DNA of 64,000 nt from DATFDN01 sp963830565 (GCA_963830565.1 CAWHMO010000003.1:1-64000); one strand, 5' to 3'. Positions 7,971 to 17,138 are shown, counted from the stretch's first letter. Numbers and translations: made by a program. Notes: generated from the sequence alone by a model not told the origin.

Positions 7971-9494
7971 TCACACGGTCGCGCCGATCTGCCAGGGGGC
8001 GAACTCGGCGGCGCCGAAATCCGACTTCTCGCTCTTGGTCCGCTGGCCGCTCGCGACCCGCAGGATAAGATCGAAGATCCGCTGCCCCGCCTCCTGCACC
8101 GTCTCCGCGCCGTCGAGGATCGTCCCGCAGTTCACGTCCATGTCCTCCTCAAGCCGCTGATACATAGCCGAATTCGTCGCGATCTTGATCGAGGGAGACG
8201 GCTTGCACCCGAACACGCTTCCGCGGCCCGTGGTGAAGCAGACCATGTTGGCCCCTCCCGCCACCTGCCCCGTGGCGGAGACCGGGTCGAAGCCCGGCGT
8301 GTCCATGAACACGAAGCCCTTGGCTGTCACCGGCTCCGCGTATTTTACTACGTCGACAAGATTGGTGCTGCCGGCCTTCGCCATCGCGCCAAGCGACTTT
8401 TCCAGGATCGTGGTCAGCCCGCCCGCCTTGTTGCCAGGCGAGGGGTTGGCATTGATCTCCGCGCCATTTTTCGCCGTGTAGTCCTCCCACCATCTCATCA
8501 AGGCAACGAGCTTTTCGCCCGCCTCGCGGCTGACCGCCCGCCGCGTGAACAAGTGCTCGGCACCGTAAGTCTCGGTCGTCTCGGACAAGATCACCGTCCC
8601 GCCATGGCGCACGACGAGATCGCTCGCTGCGCCCAGCGCCGGGTTGGCAGTGATGCCGGAGTACCCGTCCGAGCCCCCGCATTGCAGCGCCACGATCAGC
8701 TCGCTCGCCGGCACCGCCTCGCGCCGCACCTGGTTTGACTCCGCCAGCACCTCGCGCACGAACGCCATGCCCGCCTCCACAGTCTTGCGCGTGCCGCCCA
8801 TCGCCTGGATGTCCATGCTGCGCACGCGCCCGCTCAGCTTGTGCTCCTGCAGCAGCCCGCCGATCTGGTTCACCTCGCAGCCGAGGCCCAGCACGATCAC
8901 ATGCGAGAAGTTCGGATGCCGCGCATAGCCCGCGAGCGTCCGTCGCAGAAGCTGGAGCGGCTCGCCCTGCGCCATGCCGCACCCGGTCTTGTGCGTCAGC
9001 TCCACCACGCCGTCCACGTTCGGCCACTCGGCCAGTGGCTCGAACCCGATGAACGGATTGCGCTTGAACGTTCCCGCGATCAGTCCCGCGACCGTGGCGC
9101 TGCAATTCACCGTGGTCAGCAGGCCGATATAGTTGCGCGTGGCGACCCGTCCGTCGGGCCGGCGGATGCCCTCGAAGGTCACGGGCGGGTCGATCATTTC
9201 GGTCGGCTTCGTATCCTGGCCGTACGCGTAGTCTCGCGCGAACTCCCCCATGCCCACGTTCTGCACGTGCACGTGCTCGCCGGGCGCGATCGGCTGCGTG
9301 GCGAAGCCAATCACCTGGCCATAGCGGCGCACGGCCTCGCCCGCCGCGTGCGGCCGGACGGCCACCTTGTGACCGGCCGGAATGCGCTGCACGGCGGTGA
9401 TGCCCTCGGCAACCGGCGCGCCCGGCAGGAGCGTCGCCCGGGCGATAACCACGCCATCTTCGGGGTGCAGACGGATGACAGGGGGTCTTTCCAA
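7971..9494 (-). CDS. UxaA/GarD-family sugar-acid dehydratase (altronate or galactarate type)
   Basis: Dehydrates a hexonate or hexarate to its 2-keto-3-deoxy form. 507 residues, the usual size for the two-domain form. Residues 1-95 form the N-terminal SAF-like domain (HPEDGVVIARATLLPG); the catalytic domain opens at about 119 with TRNYIGLLTTVNCSATV and contains KTGCGMAQGE, LGLGCEVNQIGG and CGGSDGYSGITANPALG. Cysteines in these motifs are typical of this metal-dependent family. ATG 9494 lies 36 bp after the MFS transporter stop, so import and dehydration are co-transcribed. The exact substrate cannot be read from sequence. The gene is intact although flanked by recD2 fragments. Confidence 0.85.
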   Translation of the reverse strand: MERPPVIRLHPEDGVVIARATLLPGAPVAEGITAVQRIPAGHKVAVRPHAAGEAVRRYGQVIGFATQPIAPGEHVHVQNVGMGEFARDYAYGQDTKPTEMIDPPVTFEGIRRPDGRVATRNYIGLLTTVNCSATVAGLIAGTFKRNPFIGFEPLAEWPNVDGVVELTHKTGCGMAQGEPLQLLRRTLAGYARHPNFSHVIVLGLGCEVNQIGGLLQEHKLSGRVRSMDIQAMGGTRKTVEAGMAFVREVLAESNQVRREAVPASELIVALQCGGSDGYSGITANPALGAASDLVVRHGGTVILSETTETYGAEHLFTRRAVSREAGEKLVALMRWWEDYTAKNGAEINANPSPGNKAGGLTTILEKSLGAMAKAGSTNLVDVVKYAEPVTAKGFVFMDTPGFDPVSATGQVAGGANMVCFTTGRGSVFGCKPSPSIKIATNSAMYQRLEEDMDVNCGTILDGAETVQEAGQRIFDLILRVASGQRTKSEKSDFGAAEFAPWQIGATV

Positions 9495-9529
9495 GTGAGT
9501 TCTCCCAACGCTTGGCCGGTGATGAGGGG

Positions 9530-10840
9530 CTAGCCCGCGCGACCGGCGCTCCCGACGGGGGCATCATAGGCCAGGGGCGGCAGGGGCGCGATTTCCCCGA
9601 CCACAAAGAGGTAGACCACGGCACCGAGCACGCAAAATCCGCCGGCCACAGTAAGCGGCACGACAAAGGAACCGCTGGTGATGGTCAGCATGACACCGGT
9701 GAACGTGGTCGTGACGATGCCCGCAAGGTTCGAGGCAAAGTTCTGGATGCCGCCGATCGAGGCCACATGGGCCGGTGTGGGGGCCACGTCGCCCGGGAGT
9801 GACCAGATGCTCGCGGCGGTGAATGCGAGGCTGCCGTAGGCGATCGCGAAGCACGCGAGCGCCACGTACACATTCGGCGCGAACGCCGAGGCGGTGATGA
9901 TCGAGGACATCAGCATGCCCCCGACAAGGCAAGTCTTGCGGGCCGCGGTCAAGCTCCAGCCACGACGATAGAGCCTGTCGGAGACGAAGCCGCCCAACCA
10001 CCCGCTCGGGATCGAGAAAAGTCCCGGAAGCAGGCCCAGCGTGCCGAGCTCCTTAAGCGAGAAGCCGCGCGCCTGGACCAGGTAGGTGGGGAACCAGGTG
10101 ATGAAGAAGTAGATGACGAAGTTGAGGCAGAAGAACCCGATCATCATCCCCCAGATCGTCCGGTAGCGGAACAGCGAGGACCAGGGGACCTTCGGCCCGG
10201 CCGCCACCTTCGTCCTGCGTTCCGCCTGAAGGCGCGCGAGTTGCTCTTGAGTCACCGACGGATGGCGTTCGGGGTCTCGATAGATGAGCACCCAGAACAC
10301 TGCCCAGATGATTCCGAGGAAGCCGGTGACGACGAATGAGGTCTCCCAGTTGAAGGCGCTGATCAGCCAGGCGACGATTGGCAATGAAAGGGCTGCGCCG
10401 ATGCGCGAGCCACTGTCGAAGATGGCAGACGCCAGGCCCCGCTCGTTGCTGGGAAACCAGTTGGCGGCAACCTTCGCCATGGACGGATAGGCGCCGGCCT
10501 CTCCAACCCCTAATAACAGCCGGAAGCCAAACAGTGTGGCAGCCCCGCGCGCCACGGCGGTGAGCCCGGTGAAGATGGACCACCACACTACGGCGATCGC
10601 AAGCGAGATACGCGCGCCTACCCGATCGGCGAACCAGCCGAACGGCATCTGCATGAACGCATAGGTCCAGAAGAACCCGCCGAGGATGAACCCCATCATG
10701 GTAGCGTCAAACCCCAACTCGCGCTGCATGATGGGCGCCGCGACCGCGAGGTTGGCTCGATCAACATAGTTGATCGTGTTCGCCAGGCAGCACATGAAAA
10801 TCATTGTCCAGCGCACCGGGGGCATGCGTCTCTCCTCCAT
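9530..10840 (-). CDS. MFS transporter, anion:cation symporter type
   Basis: 436 residues with twelve predicted membrane helices. The N-terminus NTINYVDRANLAVAAPIMQR and the helix 2-3 loop GWFADRVGARISLAIAVVWW are those of the ACS family, which imports glucarate, galactonate, phthalate and similar organic anions. FRLLLGVGEAGAYPSMAKV in helix 4 and the central cytoplasmic loop (YRDPERHPSVTQEQLARL) fit well. First gene of the cassette with the dehydratase, so a sugar acid is the likely cargo. A purine-rich GGAG stretch precedes the ATG at 10840. Intact. Confidence 0.88.
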   Translation of the reverse strand: MEERRMPPVRWTMIFMCCLANTINYVDRANLAVAAPIMQRELGFDATMMGFILGGFFWTYAFMQMPFGWFADRVGARISLAIAVVWWSIFTGLTAVARGAATLFGFRLLLGVGEAGAYPSMAKVAANWFPSNERGLASAIFDSGSRIGAALSLPIVAWLISAFNWETSFVVTGFLGIIWAVFWVLIYRDPERHPSVTQEQLARLQAERRTKVAAGPKVPWSSLFRYRTIWGMMIGFFCLNFVIYFFITWFPTYLVQARGFSLKELGTLGLLPGLFSIPSGWLGGFVSDRLYRRGWSLTAARKTCLVGGMLMSSIITASAFAPNVYVALACFAIAYGSLAFTAASIWSLPGDVAPTPAHVASIGGIQNFASNLAGIVTTTFTGVMLTITSGSFVVPLTVAGGFCVLGAVVYLFVVGEIAPLPPLAYDAPVGSAGRAG

Positions 10841-11021
10841 CGCTTTTTTAGGGCCAGCCTACGACGGTCGATGATACCTCTGGCACGCAGTTTCGCCACA
10901 ATGTCCAGTGGAGTTGCCCCGGTTCAGTGGGCAGCTCCAGGCTTACACACCGCCGTGGCACCTCATACGCTCATCGGGCAGAAGCGGTGGAGTGCGGCAA
11001 GGAACCACGGAACTGAGGCAA

Positions 11022-11680
11022 GTGATTGCGAGCGGGGCGGCGGCGCCGACCGAAACCCTGTCGGGGCTGGTGGAGCGCGTCACCTACCACAACCCGGACA
11101 ACGGGTTTTGCGTGTTGGGGGTCAAGGCACGCGGGCAGCGCGACCTGGTGGCCGTGGTCGGACACGCGGCGGCCATCAGCGCCGGCGAGTTCATCAGCGC
11201 GACTGGGTTGTGGATCACCGAGCGGCTGCGCCGTCTTTCCGCCGGCCGCCCTCCCTGGCTGGTGATCGACTCAGCGCGTGCGATTCCCTGAGTGGAGGGC
11301 AGGACAGGGCTGAGCCTGGCGCCGAGCCAGGCCGAGGCGCTCCGCCTCGCGGTGGAAGCCAAGGTGCTGGTGATCACCGGTGGCCCGGGCGTGGGCAAGA
11401 CCACGCTGGTCAACGCCATCCTGAAGGTCATCCGGGCCAAGGGGGTCGAAGTGGCGCTATGTGCTCCAACTGGGCGTGCGGCCAAGCGCCTGACGGAGAG
11501 CACCGGGCTGGAGGCCCGCACCATCCATCGCCTGCTCGAGGCGGACCCGGGCACGGGCGGGTTCCGGCGCGGCGAGGAGCACCCGCTCGACTGTGACCTG
11601 CTGGTGCTGGAACGAGGCCAGCATGGTCGACGTACCGCTGGTGCGCGCACTTTTGCGGGCGCTGCCGCATTGCCACTGGC
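11022..11680 (+). pseudogene. recD2 fragment (copy B) with internal deletion, stop and frameshift, fused to an acylase fragment
   Basis: Starts at GTG 11022 (MIASGAAAPTETLSGLVERV) with the same N-terminal domain as copy A up to ATGLWI near 11215. It then jumps to TERLRRLSAGRPPWLVID, skipping well over 100 codons of the family. A TGA at 11289-11291 replaces the Trp of AIPWVEGRTG. The helicase core follows: LAPSQAEALRL, Walker A GGPGVGKTTLVNAIL, APTGRAAKRLTESTG, ARTIHRLLE. An extra A near 11609 breaks the Walker B box; in the other frame it reads EASMVDVPLVRALLRALP. At about 11680 it runs into an oppositely oriented acylase gene. Normally a 5'-3' DNA helicase; here certainly non-functional. Confidence 0.85.
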
Positions 11681-12240
11681 GCTCTTTTGCGGCGCGAGCG
11701 CCCAGCCGTTTGATTCTTGGGGCGTCAGGCTGGCCGCCAGGGCGTTGGCCGCGGCCGAGCCGCCCGTCTGCCACGCCGCGATCAGGGCGGGCACGTTGTC
11801 CTGCTTCGGCACGATGGTGAAGTGGATCGTCTGTTGCTCGCCGGCCAGGATGTCCGTCGGCTGCAGCGGCAGGATTTGCCGGATCGCGGGAGCGATGGTG
11901 TCGCCGTGAGCCGCCGCGTACTCGTTCGCGCCCTCGACGAAGGCGTCGATCACCGCGCGCTGGAAGGCGCCGCCGTCGCGAAGCCAGGCAACGGCGCGGT
12001 CGGGAATGCCTTCGGTGCGCACCAGCGTGTCGCTCTGCACGTTCGCACCGCCCGTGCCAGGGCCGAAATACTCGGCCAGACGGCCGCGTGCGGCGGCGAT
12101 GTTGGTCAACAGCGTCTCCGCCTGGTTCTCCATCTGGGCAAAACCGTAGCCGCGCACCACGGTGAGCAGGTCCGGGCCGTAGATGTGGGGGATGCCGTAG
12201 GTGTCCCAGAGGATCTCGCCCCCGCTCTGGGCTGAGCCCG
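11677..12240 (-). pseudogene. Penicillin-acylase-family N-terminal fragment
   Basis: An N-terminal-nucleophile amidase fragment reading ILWDTYGIPHIYGPDLLTVV, RGYGFAQMENQAETLLTNIA and RGRLAEYFGPG, then NEYAAAHG and finally ESNGWALAPQKSASGNA. The family's autocatalytic Ser lies in the SNGWAL stretch, so the break at about 11680 comes just after it and almost the whole beta chain is lost. The 5' end is missing too: the sequence stops at 12240 where the kinase coding begins on the other strand. No signal peptide remains. Both junctions join unrelated coding sequences directly. Confidence 0.75.
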
Positions 12241-12243
12241 CGG

Positions 12244-13440
12244 TTGCGCCGGCGCAGCCGCCGCGGCAAGCGGCTGCAAGTCGAGGATGCGCTCCGGCAG
12301 AGCCAAAAGATGGAGGCAGTGGGCCAACTCACGGGGGGCCTCGCGCACGACTTCAACAACCTTTTGGCCGGCATCAGCGGCAGCCTGGAGCTGCTCCAGA
12401 CCCGCCTGGCGCAGGGGCGGATCCATGACCTGGAGCGCTATATCCTCGTCGCCCAGGGAGCGTCAAAGCGAGCTGCGGCGCTGACCCATCGCCTGCTGGC
12501 CTTCGCACGCCGCCAGACGCTCGATCCCAAGCCCACCGAGATCAACCGATTGGTTGCGGATTTGGAGGACCTGATCCGCCGCACCATGGGTCCGGCTGTC
12601 GTGGTGGAGGTCGTGGCGGCCGGCGGGCTTTGGACCACGCTGGTCGATCCGAACCAGCTCGAAAGCGCGTTGCTGAACCTGTGCATCAATGCCCGGGACG
12701 CCATGCCTGATGGCGGGCGGCTGACAATCGAGACCGGCAATCGCTGGCTCGACGAGCGGAGCGCGCGCGGCCGCGATTTGCCCCCTGGCCAGTACGTTTC
12801 GCTCTGCGTCAGCGACACCGGCACCGGCATGCCGCCTGAGGTGGTCGCGCGTGCTTTCGATCCGTTCTTCACTACCAAGCCGGTCGGCCAGGGCACCGGC
12901 CTGGGTGTCTCCATGGTCCATGGGTTCGTGCGACAATCCGGCGGCCAGGTGCGCATCTATTCCGAACCGGGCCAGGGGACGATGATCTGCTTATACCTGT
13001 CGCGCCATCGCGCCGAGGCGGACGAGGCCGAGTCACTGCCGGACTTGGCTGAGATGCCGCGGGCCGAGCAAGGCGAGACGGTGCTGGTCGTCGATGACGA
13101 CTCAGCGGTGCGGACGCTGGTCACCGAGGTGCTGGAGGACCTGGGCTATGCGGCGATCGAGGCAGCGGACGGGCCGTCCGGGCTGAAGGTGCTTCACTCG
13201 AACAGGCGGATCGATCTGTTGGTCAGCGACGTCGGATTGCCCGGAGACATGAACGGACGCCAACTGGCCGACGCGGCCCGTGTTAGCCGTCCGGCTCTGA
13301 AGGTGCTGTTCATCACCGGCTACGCGGAAAACGCGGTGGTCGGCAACGGCCACCTGGAGCCCGGCATGCACGTGCTGACGAAGCCGTTCGCGATGGAGAC
13401 ACTGGCCAGCCGGATCAAGATCATCATCGCAGGCGGATAA
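12244..13440 (+). CDS. Hybrid histidine kinase-receiver lacking its sensor domain
   Basis: Contains a HisKA dimerisation helix with phospho-acceptor H35 (LTGGLAHDFNNLLAG), an ATPase domain with N box NLCINARDAMPDGG, G1 DTGTGM and G2 GQGTGLGVSMV, and a C-terminal receiver with VVDDDSAV, phospho-acceptor D329 (LLVSDVGLPGDMNG) and K380 (LTKPFA). This is the PAS-type hybrid kinase layout, but the upstream sensor is missing: coding meets the acylase fragment at 12240. A TTG at 12244 is the first in-frame start and no good ribosome site is visible. 398 residues remain, open and well conserved, so the catalytic core could be expressed, but signal input is lost. Probably a 5'-truncated gene. Confidence 0.8.
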   Translation: MRRRSRRGKRLQVEDALRQSQKMEAVGQLTGGLAHDFNNLLAGISGSLELLQTRLAQGRIHDLERYILVAQGASKRAAALTHRLLAFARRQTLDPKPTEINRLVADLEDLIRRTMGPAVVVEVVAAGGLWTTLVDPNQLESALLNLCINARDAMPDGGRLTIETGNRWLDERSARGRDLPPGQYVSLCVSDTGTGMPPEVVARAFDPFFTTKPVGQGTGLGVSMVHGFVRQSGGQVRIYSEPGQGTMICLYLSRHRAEADEAESLPDLAEMPRAEQGETVLVVDDDSAVRTLVTEVLEDLGYAAIEAADGPSGLKVLHSNRRIDLLVSDVGLPGDMNGRQLADAARVSRPALKVLFITGYAENAVVGNGHLEPGMHVLTKPFAMETLASRIKIIIAGG

Positions 13441-13554
13441 GCTGCCACGGCTCGAGATGCACCCCTCCAGCTCGATAAGGTCCTCCAGTGCGACCGGCAT
13501 CCGTGTAGCGGTCCAACCGCATGCCAGGAGCGTATCACGAGGAGAGGGGAACGA

Positions 13555-13641
13555 ATGTCTCAACAAATCGATCTCAGCGGTCGCGTGACTCTTGTCACGG
13601 GGGCATCGCGCCAGGTGAACGGCGGCGCGCACTTCATCTAG
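13555..13641 (+). pseudogene. Short-chain dehydrogenase collapsed to first 19 and last 9 codons
   Basis: Behind a good ribosome site (GAGGAGAGGGG) and ATG 13555 the frame reads MSQQIDLSGRVTLVTGASR, the start of an SDR up to the Rossmann loop, then directly QVNGGAHFI and a stop, which looks like the last residues of an SDR (VNGGAxF). About 230 codons are missing between them, and the deletion keeps the frame. No similar short protein is known to me. Confidence 0.65.
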
Positions 13642-13735
13642 CGCCAACGTCCGCGATATTCCGTCGTGTTACCCAGAAATGGGTTCGCCGTCGGCGCCTC
13701 TGATCGGACAGTGTCCGAGCGAACGCATGCCGACT

Positions 13736-13929
13736 TTACAAGGGCCTGAGGACTCCGCCTCGGCTTGTCGCCGGCGTGTGCCGCATGGCGTCTGCCATCG
13801 ATCCGCGGCGTTGCAGGCGCGGCAACTCCTCGTGGTCTCTCAGCCAGGCATCATCCAGTCGCTTGGCGCTGGCTCGGATCTCTTTGAGACGCTTGGAATA
13901 TAGGCGAAGTCATCCGCCACGTAGGCCAT
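13736..13929 (-). pseudogene. Small hypothetical gene with one frameshift
   Basis: Starts MAYVADDFAYI at 13929, shifts by one base near 13893, then reads KRLKEIRASAKRLDDAWLRD, EELPRLQRRGSMADAMRHTP and ends VLRPL at 13736. A charged helical protein of about 64 residues that I do not recognise. The joined reading is more protein-like than either single frame. The neighbourhood (13642-14070) holds nothing else I can identify. Confidence 0.35.
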
Positions 13930-14074
13930 CGTTACGGTTATACGCTGGAGTAGCAACACTCCCTTGGCTCGCCAATATCCCGCAGGCCTGCGGCTGGCCA
14001 CCTCCGGGAACAGGCCTCGAATAACAGGCCGACAAAGAACAGCGATTGCGCTCTTGTAGCGTTCCAGCATGCGC

Positions 14075-14396
14075 GCTCAGCGGTGCGCGAGCCACACCCT
14101 GTCCCGAGCCGGGCCGGCCTTCGTGAACCTGCGCCGCGGGCGCCCTGGCAAGCTGCCGCCGCCGGTCGATGATCTGGACGCTCATCTCGATCCCTATGCC
14201 CGAGCGATGCTCGCGAGTTCCCTGGCCTGTTCCATTGTGGGTGGGCCGGAGACGGTCAGGCGTGGGGCTCCAGGAGTTCGTCTTCGACGGGTGCCGATGA
14301 GCTGATGGTGACAGCGCAGATCTTCGACCACGCTGCGCGCAAGCGCTCCTTCGAGATCCTGGCCGAAGTTCACGGGCAGATAGCTGCTGCAGCATA
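14075..14396 (+). pseudogene. C-terminal remnant of a luciferase-like flavin monooxygenase
   Basis: Reads AFVNLRRGRPGKLPPPVDDL, DPYARAMLASSLACSIVGGP, ETVRRG, then after indels near 14268 and 14290 GADELMVTAQIFDHAARKRS and FEILAEVHGQIAAAA with a stop. This is the closing third of bacterial-luciferase-like (LLM) monooxygenases, where the conserved GxPETV turn precedes the last helices. The N-terminal barrel is absent. It is a different subfamily from the intact LLM gene 190 bp away. Confidence 0.65.
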
Positions 14397-14588
14397 GGAC
14401 GAAACCCAATCAGCTATTGCTGAATTGGTCGAGCGCGGCAGTCCTGGTCGGAAACCGGCTACGACTGTCAGGCCCCTACGGCGAATGGTCGTCCCCAACC
14501 TGGGCCCAGTGGTGCGGCGCCGAGACGCGTGGTTCGCTGTCGGGGCGCTGACTAGCGATCGGCGGGCCACGTCACCAACCGTCGGCGT

Positions 14589-15458
14589 TCACCCAGCAAC
14601 CTTGACCAACTTCTCTATCTCCGCCATCCGATGCTCAACCCGCTCGGGCCGCTGGCTTGCAAGGTTTACCAGGAGACGGTCCACCCCGACTTCGGCATAC
14701 TCCTGCATGGCGTCGACCGGCATCGAGACTGGCGGCGTGATGACGATCTCGAACTCCGTGCCGCGATTGCGCCCGGCTTTCGCGAACGCCTCGTCGAGGT
14801 GGATGAGCATCTCCTTGGTGCCGGCCGGGTCCCGATTGAAGCCGTACCAGCCCGCGCCGAAGCGCACGGCACGGCGGAACGCCGCCGCTACGTAGCCGCC
14901 GACGATGATCGGCACGTGTGGCTTCTGGATCGGCTTCGGGTCCAGCCGGCAGGTCTCGAGCTTCACCCACCTGCCGGCGAAGTCGACCACCGGCTCGGTC
15001 CAGAGCCGCCGCATGACCTCCAGGAACTCGTCACAGCGGGCACCGCGATCTTCCCAGCGGTAGCCGCAGGCCTCGACCTCCTCCTTGTTCCAGCCTACGC
15101 CGATGCCGAAGTCGATGCGCCCATCCGTCAGCCAATCCAGCGTGCATATTTCCTTGGCGGTGTAGAGCGGATTGCGCTGCGGCACGAGGGCAACGCCGGT
15201 GCCAAAACGCAGTCTCGACGTGACGGCTGCCAGAAATCCAAAGGTGGCAGTCACGTCGAGCATCCCGCCGCCCTCCGGAACCGGAATGCGTCCGTCCTTC
15301 GAGCCGGGGTATCCAAACGTGTTCTTGTCGAACAGTGCGACGTGTTCACCCATCCAGATCGAATTGAGGCCGATGCCCTCAGCGCGGCTCCCGAAGTCGC
15401 GGATCATCTGGGGAGTTGCCAGAGGCGACATGAATGTAGCGAACACTCCGATCTTCAT
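14589..15458 (-). CDS. LLM-class F420/flavin-dependent oxidoreductase
   Basis: 289 residues of the luciferase-like TIM-barrel family, near the F420-dependent branch: MKIGVFATFMSPLATPQMIR, the early IWMGEHVALF, TSRLRFGTGVALVPQRNPLY, DWLTDGRIDFGIGVGWNKEE, VPIIVGGYVAAAFRRAVRFG and YAEVGVDRLLVNL. Such enzymes use F420 or FMN to oxidise or reduce small organics; the substrate cannot be told. ATG 15458 follows a weak AGTGGGG stretch. The next gene upstream on this strand, another SDR, starts 174 bp away. Intact within a region of broken genes. Confidence 0.85.
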   Translation of the reverse strand: MKIGVFATFMSPLATPQMIRDFGSRAEGIGLNSIWMGEHVALFDKNTFGYPGSKDGRIPVPEGGGMLDVTATFGFLAAVTSRLRFGTGVALVPQRNPLYTAKEICTLDWLTDGRIDFGIGVGWNKEEVEACGYRWEDRGARCDEFLEVMRRLWTEPVVDFAGRWVKLETCRLDPKPIQKPHVPIIVGGYVAAAFRRAVRFGAGWYGFNRDPAGTKEMLIHLDEAFAKAGRNRGTEFEIVITPPVSMPVDAMQEYAEVGVDRLLVNLASQRPERVEHRMAEIEKLVKVAG

Positions 15459-15631
15459 GTGACCCCACTCCGCCTCATTGCTTCGGCTTCCAGACGCTCG
15501 AACTCGCGGCGTCCCACGGCTGGTCTCGTCTCTATCTTTGAAACCAGCTTCTCATGGCGATCCGTCAACCGATAACGGCTCGGTCCCGTCCTCTCCACAT
15601 CCACCTGCGAGGCGCGAACACTGTTCACCTC

Positions 15632-16384
15632 TCAATGGAACATACGCCCAGCGTCGATAACCACCGTCTGGCCGGTCATGGTCTCGGTACGGCACATGGT
15701 CACCACCATGTCGGCACAATCGTCCTTGTCTGCCGCCTTTTTCAGAAGCGACATGGCCGAGGAGCGCTCAATCTGCTCGGGCCGGAGATTGGATGTCGCT
15801 CGCGTGCCCTCAAGAAGCCCGGGCGCCACACAGTTGACGAGCGTCTCGGGCGCCAGTGCCACCGCCATGCAGCGCGTGAGGTGAATAAGGCCCGCCTTTG
15901 ATACCGCATAGGCGATGGACGAGCCCGTCGGCCCGAGCCCTGCCACGGACGCAATGTTGACGATGCGGCCTCGCCCTTGGGCCTTCATGATGGGTGCCAC
16001 CGCCTTGGTGAGGCGCATTGGCCCGGTCAGATTGACGGCCATGATCTTGTCCCATACCTCAAGCGTAAGGTTGTCGAGGTCAGGGAACGGGATCGACTTG
16101 TTGTAGGCGGCGTCGTTGACGAGAATGTCGAGACGACTGAAGTGGCCGGTCACGTCATCAATTAAGCCGTGCACGGCTGCATCATTGGTGATGTCGCAGG
16201 CGATCGCCGTGGCGTTGATTTGATATTTTGATGTCAACTCGCGGGCGACACCCTCCGCCTGATCGCGGCTTTGTGCATACATGACGGCGATATGCACACC
16301 CTCCTTCGCCAGCGCGTGACAGATCCGCTGCCCGAGCCCGCCGTTGCCGCCCGTGACCAGTGCGACGGCGCCCCTGAGCTCCAT
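15632..16384 (-). CDS. SDR-family oxidoreductase (FabG-like)
   Basis: NAD(P)-dependent short-chain dehydrogenase, 250 residues, with all family motifs: TGGNGGLG at 11-18, LVNDAAY (NxA) near 89-94, catalytic S146, Y159 and K163 (AYAVSKAG), and the C-terminal TGQTVVIDAGRMF. Nearest in style to 3-oxoacyl reductases and the oxidoreductases associated with degradation pathways. GGAGGAGATAGCTC precedes ATG 16384, a strong ribosome site. Intact, on the same strand as the LLM oxidoreductase, and possibly in the same pathway. Confidence 0.85.
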   Translation of the reverse strand: MELRGAVALVTGGNGGLGQRICHALAKEGVHIAVMYAQSRDQAEGVARELTSKYQINATAIACDITNDAAVHGLIDDVTGHFSRLDILVNDAAYNKSIPFPDLDNLTLEVWDKIMAVNLTGPMRLTKAVAPIMKAQGRGRIVNIASVAGLGPTGSSIAYAVSKAGLIHLTRCMAVALAPETLVNCVAPGLLEGTRATSNLRPEQIERSSAMSLLKKAADKDDCADMVVTMCRTETMTGQTVVIDAGRMFH

Positions 16385-16549
16385 GAGCTATCTCCTCCCT
16401 GCATGGCGGGTGCGCCGTTGTCCCGCAGCGTGTCCCGGTGCCCGCCGGCAGCTTGTTACCTGATCCCACCTGCCGGGCAAGCCATTGACCGGCGGGGAAA
16501 CGGGAATTCTCCAGGGTCTCGCTCAGAGACACGCTGCCGACTCATTCGA

Positions 16550-16941
16550 TCATTTACCGAACAAAACTGATCGCTGCTCGCACCAACCGATCGGGAATGG
16601 ATCCATGAGGCGAGGCAAACCCTGGTCTGGCGGATGCCGTCCATTCAAAATCGTTTCCGCGATGTCGGGCGCGAGCAGCGTCAGCTGCAGATTGCGACCC
16701 AGGTAGCCGCGAGCAATCCGCTGCGCGGTCGCCATCTCGCTGATCGAGGCGCAACAGCCGCTCCCCAGCCGACGCTTCCACCGGTATGCGCGGACCAGCG
16801 CCTTGACGAGCGTGGAATTGATAGGGGCCCGTAGCGCGGGAGCCGGACCGGCACCCTGGGGTGTGAGGACGATCTTGCGCCCGCCACTTTGCCGGATCGC
16901 AAGTGGAACCGGACCGTGACCACCTGGGGCGTGCCGCTCAT
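16550..16941 (-). pseudogene. Small protein that accompanies serine recombinases, frameshifted
   Basis: Begins MSGTPQVVTVRFHLR at 16941, loses frame near 16893, then reads IRQSGGRKIVLTPQGAG, INSTLVKALVRAYRWKRRLG, ISEMATAQRIARGYLGRNLQ and LTLLAPDIAETILNGR. I recognise this as the small ORF found directly after site-specific serine recombinase genes in alphaproteobacteria; it carries a helix-turn-helix-like segment (ISEMATAQRIARGYLGR). Its ATG overlaps the stop of the preceding recombinase fragment (ATGA), as expected. Function unknown. Confidence 0.6.
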
Positions 16942-17138
16942 GCAGCGACGCCCCGCTCGGCCGGGCCAGTCGCGCCGAGTTGGTGAACGAGGCTGGTCAG
17001 TCCACCGATGCGCAGCCGAATGTCGGCCCCCGCCGCTCCGACCTCCACCCGCTCCACCAGCAACCGCACGAGGCACGCCCGTTCGGCCGGGAATCGCCAA
17101 TACCAGAGCGGCTCGAACCGTTCGAGGGCGGCGCTCAC
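16938..17138 (-). pseudogene. C-terminal fragment of a large serine recombinase
   Basis: MSAALERFEPLWYWRFPAER, ACLVRLLVERVEVGAAGADI and RLRIGGLTSLVHQL match the very end of resolvase/invertase-type large serine recombinases of phages and integrative elements. The catalytic N-terminal domain is absent. Upstream (17139-17407) another short frame ends DASGDSDEEDEA and overlaps the GTG by four bases; I cannot assign it. This is debris of an integrative element. Confidence 0.6.

Noticed and set aside
7971..10840. Sugar-acid cassette as a composite transposon
   Set aside because: The flanking repeats are recD2 fragments, not IS ends, and no transposase lies within.
12170..12235. Acylase and kinase as one fusion protein
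   Set aside because: They lie on opposite strands, so no joint translation is possible.
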